Assembly (NCBI RefSeq): GCF_023502325.1
Contig: NZ_JAMFLZ010000011.1
Location: 1 to 64,000, forward strand
Reading direction: 5' to 3'
From: Wocania_A spongiicola
GTDB taxonomy: Bacteria; Bacteroidota; Bacteroidia; Flavobacteriales; Flavobacteriaceae
Length of the DNA stretch: 64,000 bases
Made by a program: the position numbers and the translations under genes. Below, piece after piece: positions 1-9,867 of this stretch (position 1 is the stretch's first letter; every line of letters begins with the position of its first letter). The notes beneath the pieces are model-generated. The model was not told where the DNA came from. It made no database searches and saw only the letters and a program-made list of their open reading frames with translations.

Positions 1-423
1 GTTTAAAGGGCTAGCAGACCCATTGTAGTTAGCAAAAATATAGGTTGCTGGTGTAGCAGTAGTAAGTCCTGTAATATCATTTAAAAGAGAAATACCAAAG
101 GGGTTATTAACCGTACTGCTTGTTTTACTAGCTATAGGGGAGCACCAATAGTTGAATTCATGAACACCAACATTACCGTTTTGATAAACACTCAATTCGC
201 CTATACCAGAATTTTTTGTAGCCGCTGTTTCTGTACCAGTTCCTTGTATTAGTTGTCCTTGGTTACGTAAATATATGGTGCTGGCAGCTTCGTTAAGATT
301 CACATCGTTTTCAACAAAAACGATTTCATCATTTACAAATACATAAGCACTGTTTCTTACTGAAAGTTGGGCGTAAGATAGACTAGTTATTAATAATAAG
401 GTAAAAGTAAATTTGGGGAACAT
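1..423 (-). CDS. Secreted surface protein, N-terminal part (cut by window edge)
   Basis: An open frame runs without a stop from the ATG at 423 off the left edge, giving 141 residues. It begins with a clear signal peptide (hydrophobic residues 4-15, then S-Y-A-Q). The mature part contains the sequence FNYWCSPIAS near residue 93. In my experience similar YWSSP-type motifs occur in large Flavobacteriaceae cell-surface proteins exported by the type IX secretion system, whose sorting domain would lie beyond the edge. Exported location is well supported; the family and the use of type IX secretion are inference. No enzymatic domain is visible in this fragment. Confidence 0.7.
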   Translation of the reverse strand, partial: MFPKFTFTLLLITSLSYAQLSVRNSAYVFVNDEIVFVENDVNLNEAASTIYLRNQGQLIQGTGTETAATKNSGIGELSVYQNGNVGVHEFNYWCSPIASKTSSTVNNPFGISLLNDITGLTTATPATYIFANYNGSASPLN

Positions 424-604
424 AATAAATATATTAATATATCTAACTAGTAACAAATATATGTTTTTTCATTCAAATATTAATTAAATCGATTAAAAAT
501 GTAATTCAACGACTTCAAGTAATGTTAACTAATAAAGAGATTTTTACCTAAGGCTTTAATTTTTTTTAGCTTAATTTGTTAGATAATTTTAAGTAATTTT
601 TTAA

Positions 605-799
605 ATGAAATATTTTAATTATATATTGATAGTTATAGGAGCTATTGTTGCATTATATTCTAAAGCAGGTACCGAGCAAAATCAATATGTTTTAATAGGA
701 GGTATTGTTGTGTTAATGATTGGTATTTATAGAATTTCTAGAAATATTCCTAGTAAAAATGACGAAGATAACACGCAAGACACTAGTGAAGAAGAGTAA
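605..799 (+). CDS. Small two-helix membrane protein
   Basis: A 64-residue protein with two hydrophobic segments (about residues 4-19 and 28-42), joined by a short polar turn and followed by a highly acidic tail (DEDNTQDTSEEE). It ends 2 bases before the Smr-domain gene starts, so the two are almost certainly co-transcribed. I do not recognise a family. The acidic tail and the close coupling to a putative nucleic-acid-binding partner are the only hints of function. Confidence 0.7.
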   Translation: MKYFNYILIVIGAIVALYSKAGTEQNQYVLIGGIVVLMIGIYRISRNIPSKNDEDNTQDTSEEE

Positions 800-801
800 T
801 T

Positions 802-1368
802 ATGGTTTTTAAGTTGGGAGATGCAGTATTAGTTTTGGACGAAGATTTATCTGGTACCGTTAAAAAGATAAATGGAAATTTAGTTTCAATTGAAACTGAA
901 GATGGTTTTTTGCTAGATTTTAGAACGGATGAATTAATTAAAAGCAAATCTGATAAAACGATTAAGAATGAATTGTTTACTAATTTGAGTGTTAATAGTG
1001 TTATTTCTGAAAAAGAGCAGCCTAAAAAAAGAACAGCAAAGAAAACAAAATCAAAAGAACGTTATGAACCTACTTTAGAGGTTGATTTACACATCAATCA
1101 ATTAGTGAAATCCTCAAAGGGGATGACAAACCACGATATGCTTACATTACAACTTGATACAGCTAGAAGGCAATTAGATTTTGCAATCAAAAAACGAATT
1201 CAAAAAATTGTTTTTATTCACGGTGTTGGAGAAGGTATTTTGAAAATGGAGCTAGATTATCTTTTTGGGCGCTATAATAATGTAAAATTCTATGATGCCA
1301 ATTATCAAAAATACGGGCTAGGGGCAACCGAAGTTTATATTTATCAAAATGTAACTCCTATTAATTAA
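802..1368 (+). CDS. Smr-domain protein (MutS2-like C-terminal domain)
   Basis: 188 residues. The N-terminal part (about 1-50) resembles a small beta-barrel and is followed by a basic linker (KKRTAKKTKSKER). The C-terminal part (about 90-185) is an Smr domain, recognisable from VDLHINQL and the HGVGEGIL motif near residue 140, which is the hallmark of the MutS2/Smr nuclease fold. Smr domains bind or nick nucleic acids and act in recombination suppression, ribosome rescue or mRNA cleavage. This stand-alone form lacks the MutS ATPase. Its substrate cannot be read from the sequence. It follows the small membrane protein with a 2-base gap and converges on the TSP3 lipoprotein, with an 8-base overlap at the stop codons. 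Confidence 0.85.
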   Translation: MVFKLGDAVLVLDEDLSGTVKKINGNLVSIETEDGFLLDFRTDELIKSKSDKTIKNELFTNLSVNSVISEKEQPKKRTAKKTKSKERYEPTLEVDLHINQLVKSSKGMTNHDMLTLQLDTARRQLDFAIKKRIQKIVFIHGVGEGILKMELDYLFGRYNNVKFYDANYQKYGLGATEVYIYQNVTPIN

Positions 1369-2278
1369 ATGCTGGGGTTACAGTTCTTGTACCTGTAGTT
1401 TTACTATCAGAAAGTTTTCCAAAGTCAAGTATATCTTGCGATAAAATTTCTATATCAATTCCCGTAAGAGTTAAAGTAACTAGGTAAGTTTTGCTTATTG
1501 TATGTGCTCGATATGCTGTAGCGGTAACCGAAGTAGCGACATCTTTATTTAAGTAATCAGGGCCAACATCACTATTTGTAATATCGTTTGTTGGGTTTTG
1601 GTCCTGAGAATCGTTTTCTTCATCTCTCGTATCTATACCATCTCCATCATCATCCTTTTCTAAATAGTCTGGAGTTCCATTACCATCAGTATCTTGAGCA
1701 TCACTTAAGTTGCCATCACCATTTGGGTCTGGGTTTTCATCTTTAGTTAAAACATTGTCACCATCATCATCTGCATCTAAATAATCAGGCAAACCATCTC
1801 CGTCAGTATCTGTTGGATTGGTAGCAGGATTGTTATCGCCATCCAAATTTTTATCTTCTAATTCAACAGGAATACCATCATTATCATCTTCGGTTAAAGT
1901 TGTACTAATTTCTGCTTGGCAACTACTACTATAGTCATTTATAATGTTTATATCTGAAGGCGGAATATCATTACAAAATAAATTTGAAGGTAATTGTGAA
2001 TTACTATAAGTTCTATAATTTAATGTTCCAGATTTTGTTACAGAAAATGTATTATCATCTCCTACTGCTAAAAACTCATCAATGGTATAATTACTGATAA
2101 TTACAGAGAGTGATTCAGAAGGATCATTTTTAGTATTATATAGCACTAAGTCTTGAACTCCTTCACAAGCACTAAATTCATTATCAAAGTCTAATTCAAC
2201 ATTTATAATATCACCATCACTACAAGAAATAAGGAAAGTAAAACTAAAAGTTAATAAACAAAAAAATAATTTACGCAT
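1361..2278 (-). CDS. Lipoprotein with thrombospondin type 3 calcium-binding repeats
   Basis: 305 residues with a lipoprotein signal peptide ending in LISC (Cys19). The middle (about residues 130-245) is a run of acidic, Asp/Gly/Asn-rich TSP3-type repeats such as DTDGDGLPDYLDADDDGD, which bind calcium in the known family. The parts on either side are not recognised. The protein should be tethered to the outer or inner membrane; TSP3 repeats often act as rigid calcium-stabilised spacers. Its 3' end overlaps the convergent Smr gene by 8 bases. Confidence 0.8.
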   Translation of the reverse strand: MRKLFFCLLTFSFTFLISCSDGDIINVELDFDNEFSACEGVQDLVLYNTKNDPSESLSVIISNYTIDEFLAVGDDNTFSVTKSGTLNYRTYSNSQLPSNLFCNDIPPSDINIINDYSSSCQAEISTTLTEDDNDGIPVELEDKNLDGDNNPATNPTDTDGDGLPDYLDADDDGDNVLTKDENPDPNGDGNLSDAQDTDGNGTPDYLEKDDDGDGIDTRDEENDSQDQNPTNDITNSDVGPDYLNKDVATSVTATAYRAHTISKTYLVTLTLTGIDIEILSQDILDFGKLSDSKTTGTRTVTPAFN

Positions 2279-2408
2279 GTGTTTGGGTTTTAAGGCAAAA
2301 ATATAGAATTGTTATTTATAACGTATCATATTGATAATAATTTTATTTCAAGTATTTTTGAAGCTTCAAACTGCATATTTAAGCTATTAGTTAATAAATT
2401 TGGATTTT

Positions 2409-3563
2409 ATGAAGACTGTCTATTTCGATAATGCTGCAACTACACAAATTCGTAGTGAAGTAATTAATAAAATGACTGAAGTCATGAGAAACGATTATGG
2501 AAATGCTTCATCTTCACATAGTTTTGGAAGATCATCTAAATCATTAATTGAAAATTCAAGAAAAGCAATTGCAAGTTATTTGAATGTATCTGCTGGAGAG
2601 ATTGTGTTTACTTCTGGAGGAACAGAAGCCGATAATTTAGTTTTGCAAAGTGTAGTAAGAGATTTAAAAGTTAAACATATTATTACTTCTAAAATAGAGC
2701 ACCATGCTATTTTGCATACTATTGAACAACTTGAAAAAGAGTATGATTTAGCTATTAGTTATGTAAATGTTGATAAAACTGGAACTATAGATTATGCACA
2801 TTTAGAAGAATTACTTGATATCTCAAAAAAAACACTGGTTAGTTTAATGCATATTAATAATGAAATTGGAAATATTTTAGATATTAAAAGAGTAGCTGGT
2901 TTGTGTAAAGATAAAGACGCATTATTTCATAGTGACACAGTACAATCTGTAGGGCATTATGCATTGGATTTACAGGAAGTTCAATTAGATTTTTTGGCAG
3001 TTGCTGCACATAAATTCCATGGGCCAAAAGGTGTAGGTTTTGCTTTCATTAGGAAAAACTCTGGTCTTAAGCCTTTAATATTTGGAGGAGAGCAGGAAAG
3101 GGGCCTTAGAGCAGGAACCGAAAGTGTGCATAATATAGTTGGGATTGAAGAAGCTTTAAAACACGCCTATGATAATTTAGATAAGGAGTCTGCATATGTA
3201 AGGTCGCTAAAGCAATATTTTATTGAACAGTTAAAATTAAAAATTCCATTGATAAAGTTTAATGGTAACTCTGGAGATATGGATAAAGGAACTTATACTT
3301 TGGTAAATGTATGTTTGCCAGTATCTCCAGAAAAAGCAAGTATGTTGTTATTTCAATTAGATTTAAAAGGAATTGCCTGCTCTAAAGGTAGTGCTTGCCA
3401 AAGTGGAAGCTCAAAAGGGTCTCATGTTTTAGCCGAAATTTTAAGTGATGAAGACTTAAGCAAGCCATCCATTCGCTTTTCATTTAGTATCTATAATACA
3501 AAAGACGAAGTAGATTATGTTATTAATGTTTTAAATGAATTAATTACCTCTTCTTTAAATTAA
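2409..3563 (+). CDS. Cysteine desulfurase (IscS/NifS-type, PLP enzyme)
   Basis: Removes sulfur from L-cysteine to give alanine and a protein-bound persulfide for Fe-S clusters or thiolated cofactors. The chosen ATG at 2409 gives 384 residues starting MKTVYFDNAATT, the typical family start; an in-frame TTG at 2400 would add only three residues. The PLP lysine lies in AAHKFHGPKG (Lys202). The loop Cys is in CSKGSACQSGSS (Cys330), and this group I-like loop is that of IscS/NifS rather than SufS. No iscU or suf genes are adjacent, so the sulfur acceptor is unknown. It stands alone on the plus strand. Confidence 0.9.
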   Translation: MKTVYFDNAATTQIRSEVINKMTEVMRNDYGNASSSHSFGRSSKSLIENSRKAIASYLNVSAGEIVFTSGGTEADNLVLQSVVRDLKVKHIITSKIEHHAILHTIEQLEKEYDLAISYVNVDKTGTIDYAHLEELLDISKKTLVSLMHINNEIGNILDIKRVAGLCKDKDALFHSDTVQSVGHYALDLQEVQLDFLAVAAHKFHGPKGVGFAFIRKNSGLKPLIFGGEQERGLRAGTESVHNIVGIEEALKHAYDNLDKESAYVRSLKQYFIEQLKLKIPLIKFNGNSGDMDKGTYTLVNVCLPVSPEKASMLLFQLDLKGIACSKGSACQSGSSKGSHVLAEILSDEDLSKPSIRFSFSIYNTKDEVDYVINVLNELITSSLN

Positions 3564-3706
3564 ATAATAGTTTTACTAAAAAAATAACTAAACAAATAAA
3601 TTAAGAAGGAAAATACTGTGTTTTTTATCGGAAAAATTTGTTTTTTATTGAGTTTTTATTAAATTTGATAATAATAAAAGTCTCTCACAATAAAACCCAA
3701 ATTATT

Positions 3707-5149
3707 ATGAGATATATAAAAACCTCCTCCTTTTTTTATTTAAAAGCCACTTTTTTATTTGTATTAATATTTGTTTTACCAGCTAACGTTTTTTCACAGG
3801 TTGGCATTGGTACAACATCTCCTAATGCATCATCAATTTTAGATATATCATCTACAACACAAGGGCTTTTAGCTCCAAGAATGACTACTACGCAGCGTTT
3901 AGCAATTTCAACTCCAGCCGAAGGACTATTGGTTTTCGATATAAATTTAGATGCGTTCTATTACTATGATGTTGATAGTGTTGAATGGAAAAAAATGATT
4001 ACAAGCACTAATTATAGAGATAATTATGTATTAGTAAAAAGTGAAGCAGATTTTCCTGCTGCATCTGGTGGTATTATAACTTTAGATGAAAATGTATTAT
4101 ACGAGATTAACGGTAATATTACAATGACTAACTCTATTGATCTTAATAATGCTACTATTATTGGTCATGATATTGGTGAGGACATACTTACTATGGCTAC
4201 TGGAACATTATTTGTCGGCAATAAAGGTGGAGAATTAAAAAACATAACATTAACAGCTTCTGGTGGTTCTGTTTTTAATTTAGATAATTCAGCTCAAGAT
4301 CAAGAATTAATTGTTATTACTATTAATATTTCTAATTCGGCAAACTTAGGAACAATTAAAGGATATCATTTAGTGTCTTTCTCAAATTGTGAATATAAAG
4401 GTAATGTTACAGGAATTACTTTTGATAGTATTAAGGACTTGGTACTGCTTAATCAAGAATGGTTGAACAGTAATAGTGGCATTTATGAAACCTTTACAGG
4501 AACATTTGACATTGTAGAAAAAGAAAGCGGTTTTTCTGATGTTGCAATTGGTGTAACAGCTATAGATGTTAGCTCAAACCCAATTCTAAATAGAGGAGAA
4601 ATGTTAGGTGTTGTTTTTTCAGGTTCTGGTACATATGTTAACAAATATACAACTGTAGCCAGTCCATTTAGTTTTAGTAATGAATGGGAGATAGACTGTG
4701 CTGCGATACCAGTTGAGTCTGATATTGTTGCAGCTGGTTATTACCATATGACAGGAAATGCTACGGTTACACCGTTGACAACAAGTAATGTTCCTGTTAA
4801 AATTTTAGGGACTACTATAGCGGATAATTTGTTTAGGACAACATCGACAAGCAATAATTTAACATATGTTGGACACAAAGTTAGAGAGTTTGAAATTATA
4901 TGTACAGGAACCTTAAATCATACAGTCAATAATGCAAGAAAATATGAATTTCATGTGTTTAAAAACGGTGTCGTAGTTCCTGCAATTTCTGCCGAACGAA
5001 GATTTTCTAAAAATGATTTAGGAAACTTTGCTATAGCTGGTGTTTTAACTTTAGAACCTAACGATTATATAGAAGTATGCGTATCTATTAACAATGTTTC
5101 TGGGGTTTCAGACTGTTTAGTAGAGCGTTTAAGTGTTCTTTTAAAATAA
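3707..5149 (+). CDS. Secreted surface protein with 'VGIGTTSP' N-terminal motif
   Basis: The ATG at 3707 starts a good signal peptide (hydrophobic stretch, then FSQ); the open frame extends further upstream to 3638 but without a sensible N-terminus. The mature protein begins QVGIGTTSPNASSILDIS and continues TTQGLLAPRMTTTQR. This stretch is very common at the start of Bacteroidota exported proteins of unknown function and is also reminiscent of phage tail-fibre-like proteins. The rest (about 450 residues) is rich in beta-forming Val, Ile, Thr and Asn, and part of it (residues 130-250 in the mature region) looks like a beta-helix. There is no catalytic motif. It sits alone between the desulfurase and the convergent sulfatase operon. 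Confidence 0.75.
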   Translation: MRYIKTSSFFYLKATFLFVLIFVLPANVFSQVGIGTTSPNASSILDISSTTQGLLAPRMTTTQRLAISTPAEGLLVFDINLDAFYYYDVDSVEWKKMITSTNYRDNYVLVKSEADFPAASGGIITLDENVLYEINGNITMTNSIDLNNATIIGHDIGEDILTMATGTLFVGNKGGELKNITLTASGGSVFNLDNSAQDQELIVITINISNSANLGTIKGYHLVSFSNCEYKGNVTGITFDSIKDLVLLNQEWLNSNSGIYETFTGTFDIVEKESGFSDVAIGVTAIDVSSNPILNRGEMLGVVFSGSGTYVNKYTTVASPFSFSNEWEIDCAAIPVESDIVAAGYYHMTGNATVTPLTTSNVPVKILGTTIADNLFRTTSTSNNLTYVGHKVREFEIICTGTLNHTVNNARKYEFHVFKNGVVVPAISAERRFSKNDLGNFAIAGVLTLEPNDYIEVCVSINNVSGVSDCLVERLSVLLK

Positions 5150-5265
5150 TGATTTTAGTTAATAGGAAAATATTAATTATTTATGGGCTTTACCAAGCAG
5201 ATAAAAAAGTACTTTTAATGTATTAAATTTTTATATATGTTACAAAGTAATAGTTCTATTGTTAA

Positions 5266-6849
5266 TTAATCAGCAGTCAATTTACTTTGCCACCAGTCAG
5301 TATTTGGTTCAAAATCTTTGGATAAATATTTTAGTCTGTTTTGTTCCAGTTTAGGCATAAACTCATTCTTTAGATAATTTTGTCGTTGTTTTGCTAATGC
5401 TTCATCATAATCCAAATCTTTCGATGGCATATTAGCACCAACTTTTAGTAGCCAAGAATTGAGTTTGTTGCTAAGTTGTTCTGTTAATTTTAAATGCTCT
5501 GAAGCAACATTAACTTGCTCATTAATGTCTAGAGATAGATTATACAATTCATTTCTACCGTCCTCCCAATAATGTATTAGTTTCCAGCCGTCTTCTTGAA
5601 TAATAGACGAAGGTTCACCGCCTTGATTACCGTAATGCGGGTAATGCCAAAATAAAGCTCGCTTTGCTAGAGTTTTTCCCTCTAAAAGTGGTTTTAAGCT
5701 AACCCCGTCGATATGTTGATTTGGTAGATTATCTACATCAATTAAGTCTAGTATAGTTGGGTAAAAATCAGTGCCAACTACCGGATAATCTGTACTAGTG
5801 CCATTAGATTTATACCATGGAACATTAATAAAAAATGGCTCTCTAATACCACCTTCCCATTGATACCCCTTGCCTCCTCTTAATGGTAAATTGGATGTAG
5901 AGTAATTATCGCCAGATGCAACACCACCATTATCGGATGTAAATATTACTATCGTATTTTTATCTAAGCCTAATTCTTTTAATGTATTTAAAACATGTCC
6001 AACTGCATCGTCCATAGCTTCAACTAAACCACCGTAAATGGGATTGTCTTGCACTTGTCTTATTGGTAAAACACGTTCCATTTTATAGCCTTTGCCTTTA
6101 ATACCTTGTTTTTCTGCTTTTATTCTATATTTCTCCCATTTGTTCTGAGTTGTTTGAATAGGACCATGAACCGCATAAAATGACATGAATGCAAAAAAGC
6201 TTGTATCCTTATGCTTTTTTATAAACTTAGAAGTCTCTTTGGCAAGGCGCATAGATAAGTTTTCGCCTTGTGTTGTGTTTTCTAAAGAAGGATTTTTCCA
6301 AGGTGAAAAATATCCACCAATAGGACTGCCTTTATCCCAGCCTCCTTTATTAATATCAAAGCCATGATCTTCAGGGTATGATCCCTGCTTCCCTAAATGC
6401 CATTTTCCAGCAAAAAAAGTTTTGTATCCAGATGCTTTCATAGCCTCGGCAATAGTAATATCGTTCTTTGGTAAACTGTGTACATAATCGGCTGGAAGTA
6501 ATTTGTCGTGCCTATTATGATCACGCCATGCTTTGCCTTGTTTTGCACCAATCCAATCTGTTATGCCGTGTCTAGCTGTAAATTTGCCAGTCATAATACT
6601 TGCTCGCGAAGGGCTACAAACACGACTAGCAGCATAACCTTTATTAAAAATCATACCTTCATTAGCAATTTTATCAATGTTTGGAGTTTCATAAAAAGTA
6701 CTTCCTGTACAGCTTAAATCTTTATAACCTAAATCATCAACTAAAATGAAAAGAACATTGGGTTTCTTTTCCTTTTTTACATTGATGTTTTCATTCTTAC
6801 ATGAGTTTAGAATTAGAATAATAAGTAATGATGTAAATATTCTTTCCAT
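5266..6849 (-). CDS. Type I sulfatase, lipoprotein
   Basis: 527 residues with a lipobox at LNSC (Cys17). Metal-binding Asp pair in VDDLGYKDLSC (Asp38/39). The sulfatase signature CSPSRASIMTG has Cys78 as the residue converted to formylglycine and Arg82 as its partner. TSDNGG near residue 305 supplies a further metal ligand, and the C-terminal subdomain is present. It removes sulfate esters, most often from algal or animal glycans. It is the last gene of a minus-strand operon (M23 peptidase, TonB receptor, PH protein, sulfatase) and starts 2 bases after the PH-domain gene. No glycoside hydrolase is next to it, so the glycan cannot be named. No formylglycine-generating enzyme is in the window. 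Confidence 0.93.
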   Translation of the reverse strand: MERIFTSLLIILILNSCKNENINVKKEKKPNVLFILVDDLGYKDLSCTGSTFYETPNIDKIANEGMIFNKGYAASRVCSPSRASIMTGKFTARHGITDWIGAKQGKAWRDHNRHDKLLPADYVHSLPKNDITIAEAMKASGYKTFFAGKWHLGKQGSYPEDHGFDINKGGWDKGSPIGGYFSPWKNPSLENTTQGENLSMRLAKETSKFIKKHKDTSFFAFMSFYAVHGPIQTTQNKWEKYRIKAEKQGIKGKGYKMERVLPIRQVQDNPIYGGLVEAMDDAVGHVLNTLKELGLDKNTIVIFTSDNGGVASGDNYSTSNLPLRGGKGYQWEGGIREPFFINVPWYKSNGTSTDYPVVGTDFYPTILDLIDVDNLPNQHIDGVSLKPLLEGKTLAKRALFWHYPHYGNQGGEPSSIIQEDGWKLIHYWEDGRNELYNLSLDINEQVNVASEHLKLTEQLSNKLNSWLLKVGANMPSKDLDYDEALAKQRQNYLKNEFMPKLEQNRLKYLSKDFEPNTDWWQSKLTAD

Positions 6850-6851
6850 GA

Positions 6852-7382
6852 TTACTTGTTTTTAATCTCATTTAGTAAATCTCTAATTTCTTCAAGTAAG
6901 ACATTAGTCTTTTCACTTGAAGAAGTAATTTGCGAGTTATTTTTTGGATTAGACTGAATAATTTCGCGTTGTTTTAAAACTAATTCTTTAAACTCTGAAG
7001 AGTTAAGAATACCCACAAGCTTCATGTCACTTCCTTTAGGATTACTTTGACCAGCAGTCTCAATTTTAAGAATACGTAAATCAAGAGCTTTAAGTAAAGG
7101 GTTTTCAATAAATGTTAGGTCTTGAATGTTTTCTAGGGGAATAGTTTTTTCAACTTTAAATAGTACCCCTTTTTTAAATTCTAAATGCTTGTTTGTTAAT
7201 TGGCATTTTAAGTTTTCGTAAAACCTTTTGCTTATATATTGGCCTAAGCCTAAAAACCAAATTATTAAAATAGGAATACCAACTATAGAAATTAATAAGA
7301 AAAAGGAAACTACTAAAAGGATATAAGTTTTAATTTTAGGGTTAAACTCAGCCTTTTTAATAATGTTTGAATCTGTTGTCAT
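6852..7382 (-). CDS. Bacterial PH-domain (YdbS/YdbT-like) membrane protein
   Basis: 176 residues. Two close hydrophobic segments (about 20-50) are followed by a bPH2-type domain (about 60-130), recognisable by ECQLTNKHLEFKKGV-like spacing, here QLTNKHLEFKKGVLF, and IPLENIQDLTF. A polar coiled tail follows. The family is membrane-bound with unknown biochemical role; known relatives are YdbS/YdbT of Bacillus. It sits 2 bases before the sulfatase and 10 bases after the TonB receptor in the same operon, so it is probably an envelope accessory protein. Confidence 0.8.
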   Translation of the reverse strand: MTTDSNIIKKAEFNPKIKTYILLVVSFFLLISIVGIPILIIWFLGLGQYISKRFYENLKCQLTNKHLEFKKGVLFKVEKTIPLENIQDLTFIENPLLKALDLRILKIETAGQSNPKGSDMKLVGILNSSEFKELVLKQREIIQSNPKNNSQITSSSEKTNVLLEEIRDLLNEIKNK

Positions 7383-7392
7383 TTTAATAGAA

Positions 7393-9855
7393 TTAAAATT
7401 TCATAGTAGTTCGAACGTTAAATACTCGTGGTGTTAAATAGTTAGGAATTGCATATTGACGCTTGCTATATACATCTCTAACCCAAGTGTTAGTTATTGA
7501 GTTTTGAACATCAAACATATTGAAAATTTCAATGCCAAACGAGAGTTCTTTAAATGGTTTTTTCCAACCACTATTAAATTGTTTTTTTTCATCAACCAAT
7601 ACAAATTGAAAACCAACATCAGCTCTTTTGTACGATGGTAATCTGTTTTGATATTCGTACGGATCAGCATAACTAGGAGAGCCACCAGGTAACCCTGTGT
7701 TAAATACCAAATTCAAATACATTTTCATACTTGGTATATTAGGTACATAATCTTGAAACAATGCAGCAAATTTTAAGCGTTGGTCTGTTGGTCGCGCAAT
7801 ATAGCCTCTATTATTTATGTTTTCTTCAGTTTTTAAATACCCAAAACTAAACCAAGATTCGGTCCCAGGAACAAACTCACCATTTAATCGCATGTCTAAT
7901 CCATAAGCATAGGCTTTTGCACTATTATTGGCACGATAACGAATGCGAACATTCTCTAATGTGTATGGATTTACATCACTTAAGCTTTTATAATATGCTT
8001 CGGTTGTTAGTTTAAAAGGTCTGTCCCACATTTTAAAACTATAATCGTTACCTAACACAATATGAAGCGATTTTTGTGCTTTTACGTTTGGTTGAACTAC
8101 TCCATTGGCATCTCGCAACTCTCTATAAAAAGGAGGCTGATAATATAATCCTCCAGCTATTCTAAACAACATATCTTTTTCCCAATAGGGTTTTATAGCA
8201 AATTGTGCTCTCGGACTAAATACGGTTTGATTTGAAGACGAAATACCATCGCCATTAACTGACCAATTATGCGCTCTCACACCTGCATTGTACCAAACAT
8301 CGCTTGTTCCTATGGTAGAGCGTTTACTCCATTGTGCATAGGCTTGTAATCTGTTTATTTGTGTGTTATTTGTGGAGCGAACGTTTTGAAATGCTTCAAT
8401 AGGGCCTTGAAATGGAGTGTATGGTTGCTCGTTAAATGCATCAATATGTGGTGGTCTTATAGAAAACCCAGCAGAATCAATCACTTCCCATTCTATCAAA
8501 CGGTCGCGTATATCTTCGTTAGTATACTTTACAGACCATTCTATGCGGTTGTCATCAATTCTTAAATCACCTTTAAGTTCTATGGTAGTTATTAGTGCAT
8601 CTAAATCATTTCTCCCATGATTTAATTGACTCCCAATTCCTTCACTAAATTCAACCTCACCTAGGTTTTCATCACCAATGTTAGTATTTACCTCGCCTAA
8701 TCTGTACTGCGCTAAAATATCGAAATACTCCTCTTCAGTAGTATGATAAGTAGAAGCTATGGCATGAAGTGTTAAATTATCATTAGCAAAATATGTGCCT
8801 TTAAAAGCACCAAATAGCGTTTGATATTGGTCTTTCTCTTGTCCTTCATAAAATACTAGTAATGCTAAAGGGTCAGCAAGTGTTCCAAAGTTGGTTTGCC
8901 GTGTTTGAGGTTCGTAATTATACTTATTTAGTGAAGCATTCCCTAAGAAACTTAATTGAAACTTATCTGTAAACTTATACATTAAGTATGCTTGTGCATC
9001 AGCAAAAGCTGCATCATAATTAGTTTCTGTTTCTTTGGCATTAACTAATAAACCATTATCGCGATAACGGAGACCAACTATACTAGAGAATTTAGAATCT
9101 TTACTAATGTTTTCAACAGAAAGACTACCACCAAGTAAACTTAAATCTGCATTAATTTCGAACTGGTATGGATTCTTATAAGTAATATCTAAAACAGATG
9201 ATAGCTTATCACCATATTTAGCTTGAAAACCACCCGATGAAAAATCGACGTTCTGAACCAAATCTGTATTTACAAAACTTAAGCCTTCTTGTTGGCCAGA
9301 ACGAATTAAAAACGGACGATACACTTCTATGCCATTTACATATACTAAGTTTTCGTCGTAATTTCCGCCACGAACGGAATACTGCGTACTTAGTTCATTA
9401 TTATTACTAACACCGGGAAGCGTTAATAATAAGTTTTCAACACCAGAATTAGCCCCTGGTATTTTTCTAATGGTTTCGGGATTTATGGTTGTAACACCTT
9501 CAACATCTTTTCTTCGTTTTCCAGAAACTACTACAGTGGCAATTTGCTCAATTGTAGTATTCATTACCGGATTAAATTCATGAGTTTCACCATTTTTAAG
9601 ATTAAAAGTGATGGTGATTTTTTTGTATACAAGATGTGAAAACTCTATGGTGATATCCTGATTTGCGGGAATTTTCAAGGTGTAAAAACCGTTTTCATTG
9701 GTTTCTGTCCCAATTAAATCAGCTTTTACGTTAACTTTAGAAACAGGTGTATTTTCGTTATTTAAGATAACCCCTTTGATTGTCGCTGATTGCGAATACC
9801 CTAAAGAAATAAGTAGTAAAAATAGAATTACTGTAAGTGAAAATTTTAAATTCAA
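7393..9855 (-). CDS. TonB-dependent outer-membrane receptor with carboxypeptidase-like N-domain
   Basis: 820 residues. A signal peptide ends near LGYSQ (residue 22). A carboxypeptidase-regulatory-like beta-sandwich (about 24-110) follows, then a plug domain (about 120-230, with QYSVRGGNYDENLVYVNGIEVYRP) and a 22-stranded barrel ending in an aromatic residue (TTMKF). This is the non-SusC type of Bacteroidota receptor, and no SusD is adjacent. It lies between the M23 peptidase and the PH-domain gene with gaps of about 10 bases, so it is one transcript. The ligand is unknown. Confidence 0.92.
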   Translation of the reverse strand: MNLKFSLTVILFLLLISLGYSQSATIKGVILNNENTPVSKVNVKADLIGTETNENGFYTLKIPANQDITIEFSHLVYKKITITFNLKNGETHEFNPVMNTTIEQIATVVVSGKRRKDVEGVTTINPETIRKIPGANSGVENLLLTLPGVSNNNELSTQYSVRGGNYDENLVYVNGIEVYRPFLIRSGQQEGLSFVNTDLVQNVDFSSGGFQAKYGDKLSSVLDITYKNPYQFEINADLSLLGGSLSVENISKDSKFSSIVGLRYRDNGLLVNAKETETNYDAAFADAQAYLMYKFTDKFQLSFLGNASLNKYNYEPQTRQTNFGTLADPLALLVFYEGQEKDQYQTLFGAFKGTYFANDNLTLHAIASTYHTTEEEYFDILAQYRLGEVNTNIGDENLGEVEFSEGIGSQLNHGRNDLDALITTIELKGDLRIDDNRIEWSVKYTNEDIRDRLIEWEVIDSAGFSIRPPHIDAFNEQPYTPFQGPIEAFQNVRSTNNTQINRLQAYAQWSKRSTIGTSDVWYNAGVRAHNWSVNGDGISSSNQTVFSPRAQFAIKPYWEKDMLFRIAGGLYYQPPFYRELRDANGVVQPNVKAQKSLHIVLGNDYSFKMWDRPFKLTTEAYYKSLSDVNPYTLENVRIRYRANNSAKAYAYGLDMRLNGEFVPGTESWFSFGYLKTEENINNRGYIARPTDQRLKFAALFQDYVPNIPSMKMYLNLVFNTGLPGGSPSYADPYEYQNRLPSYKRADVGFQFVLVDEKKQFNSGWKKPFKELSFGIEIFNMFDVQNSITNTWVRDVYSKRQYAIPNYLTPRVFNVRTTMKF

Positions 9856-9867
9856 AAGCGAGAAAAT

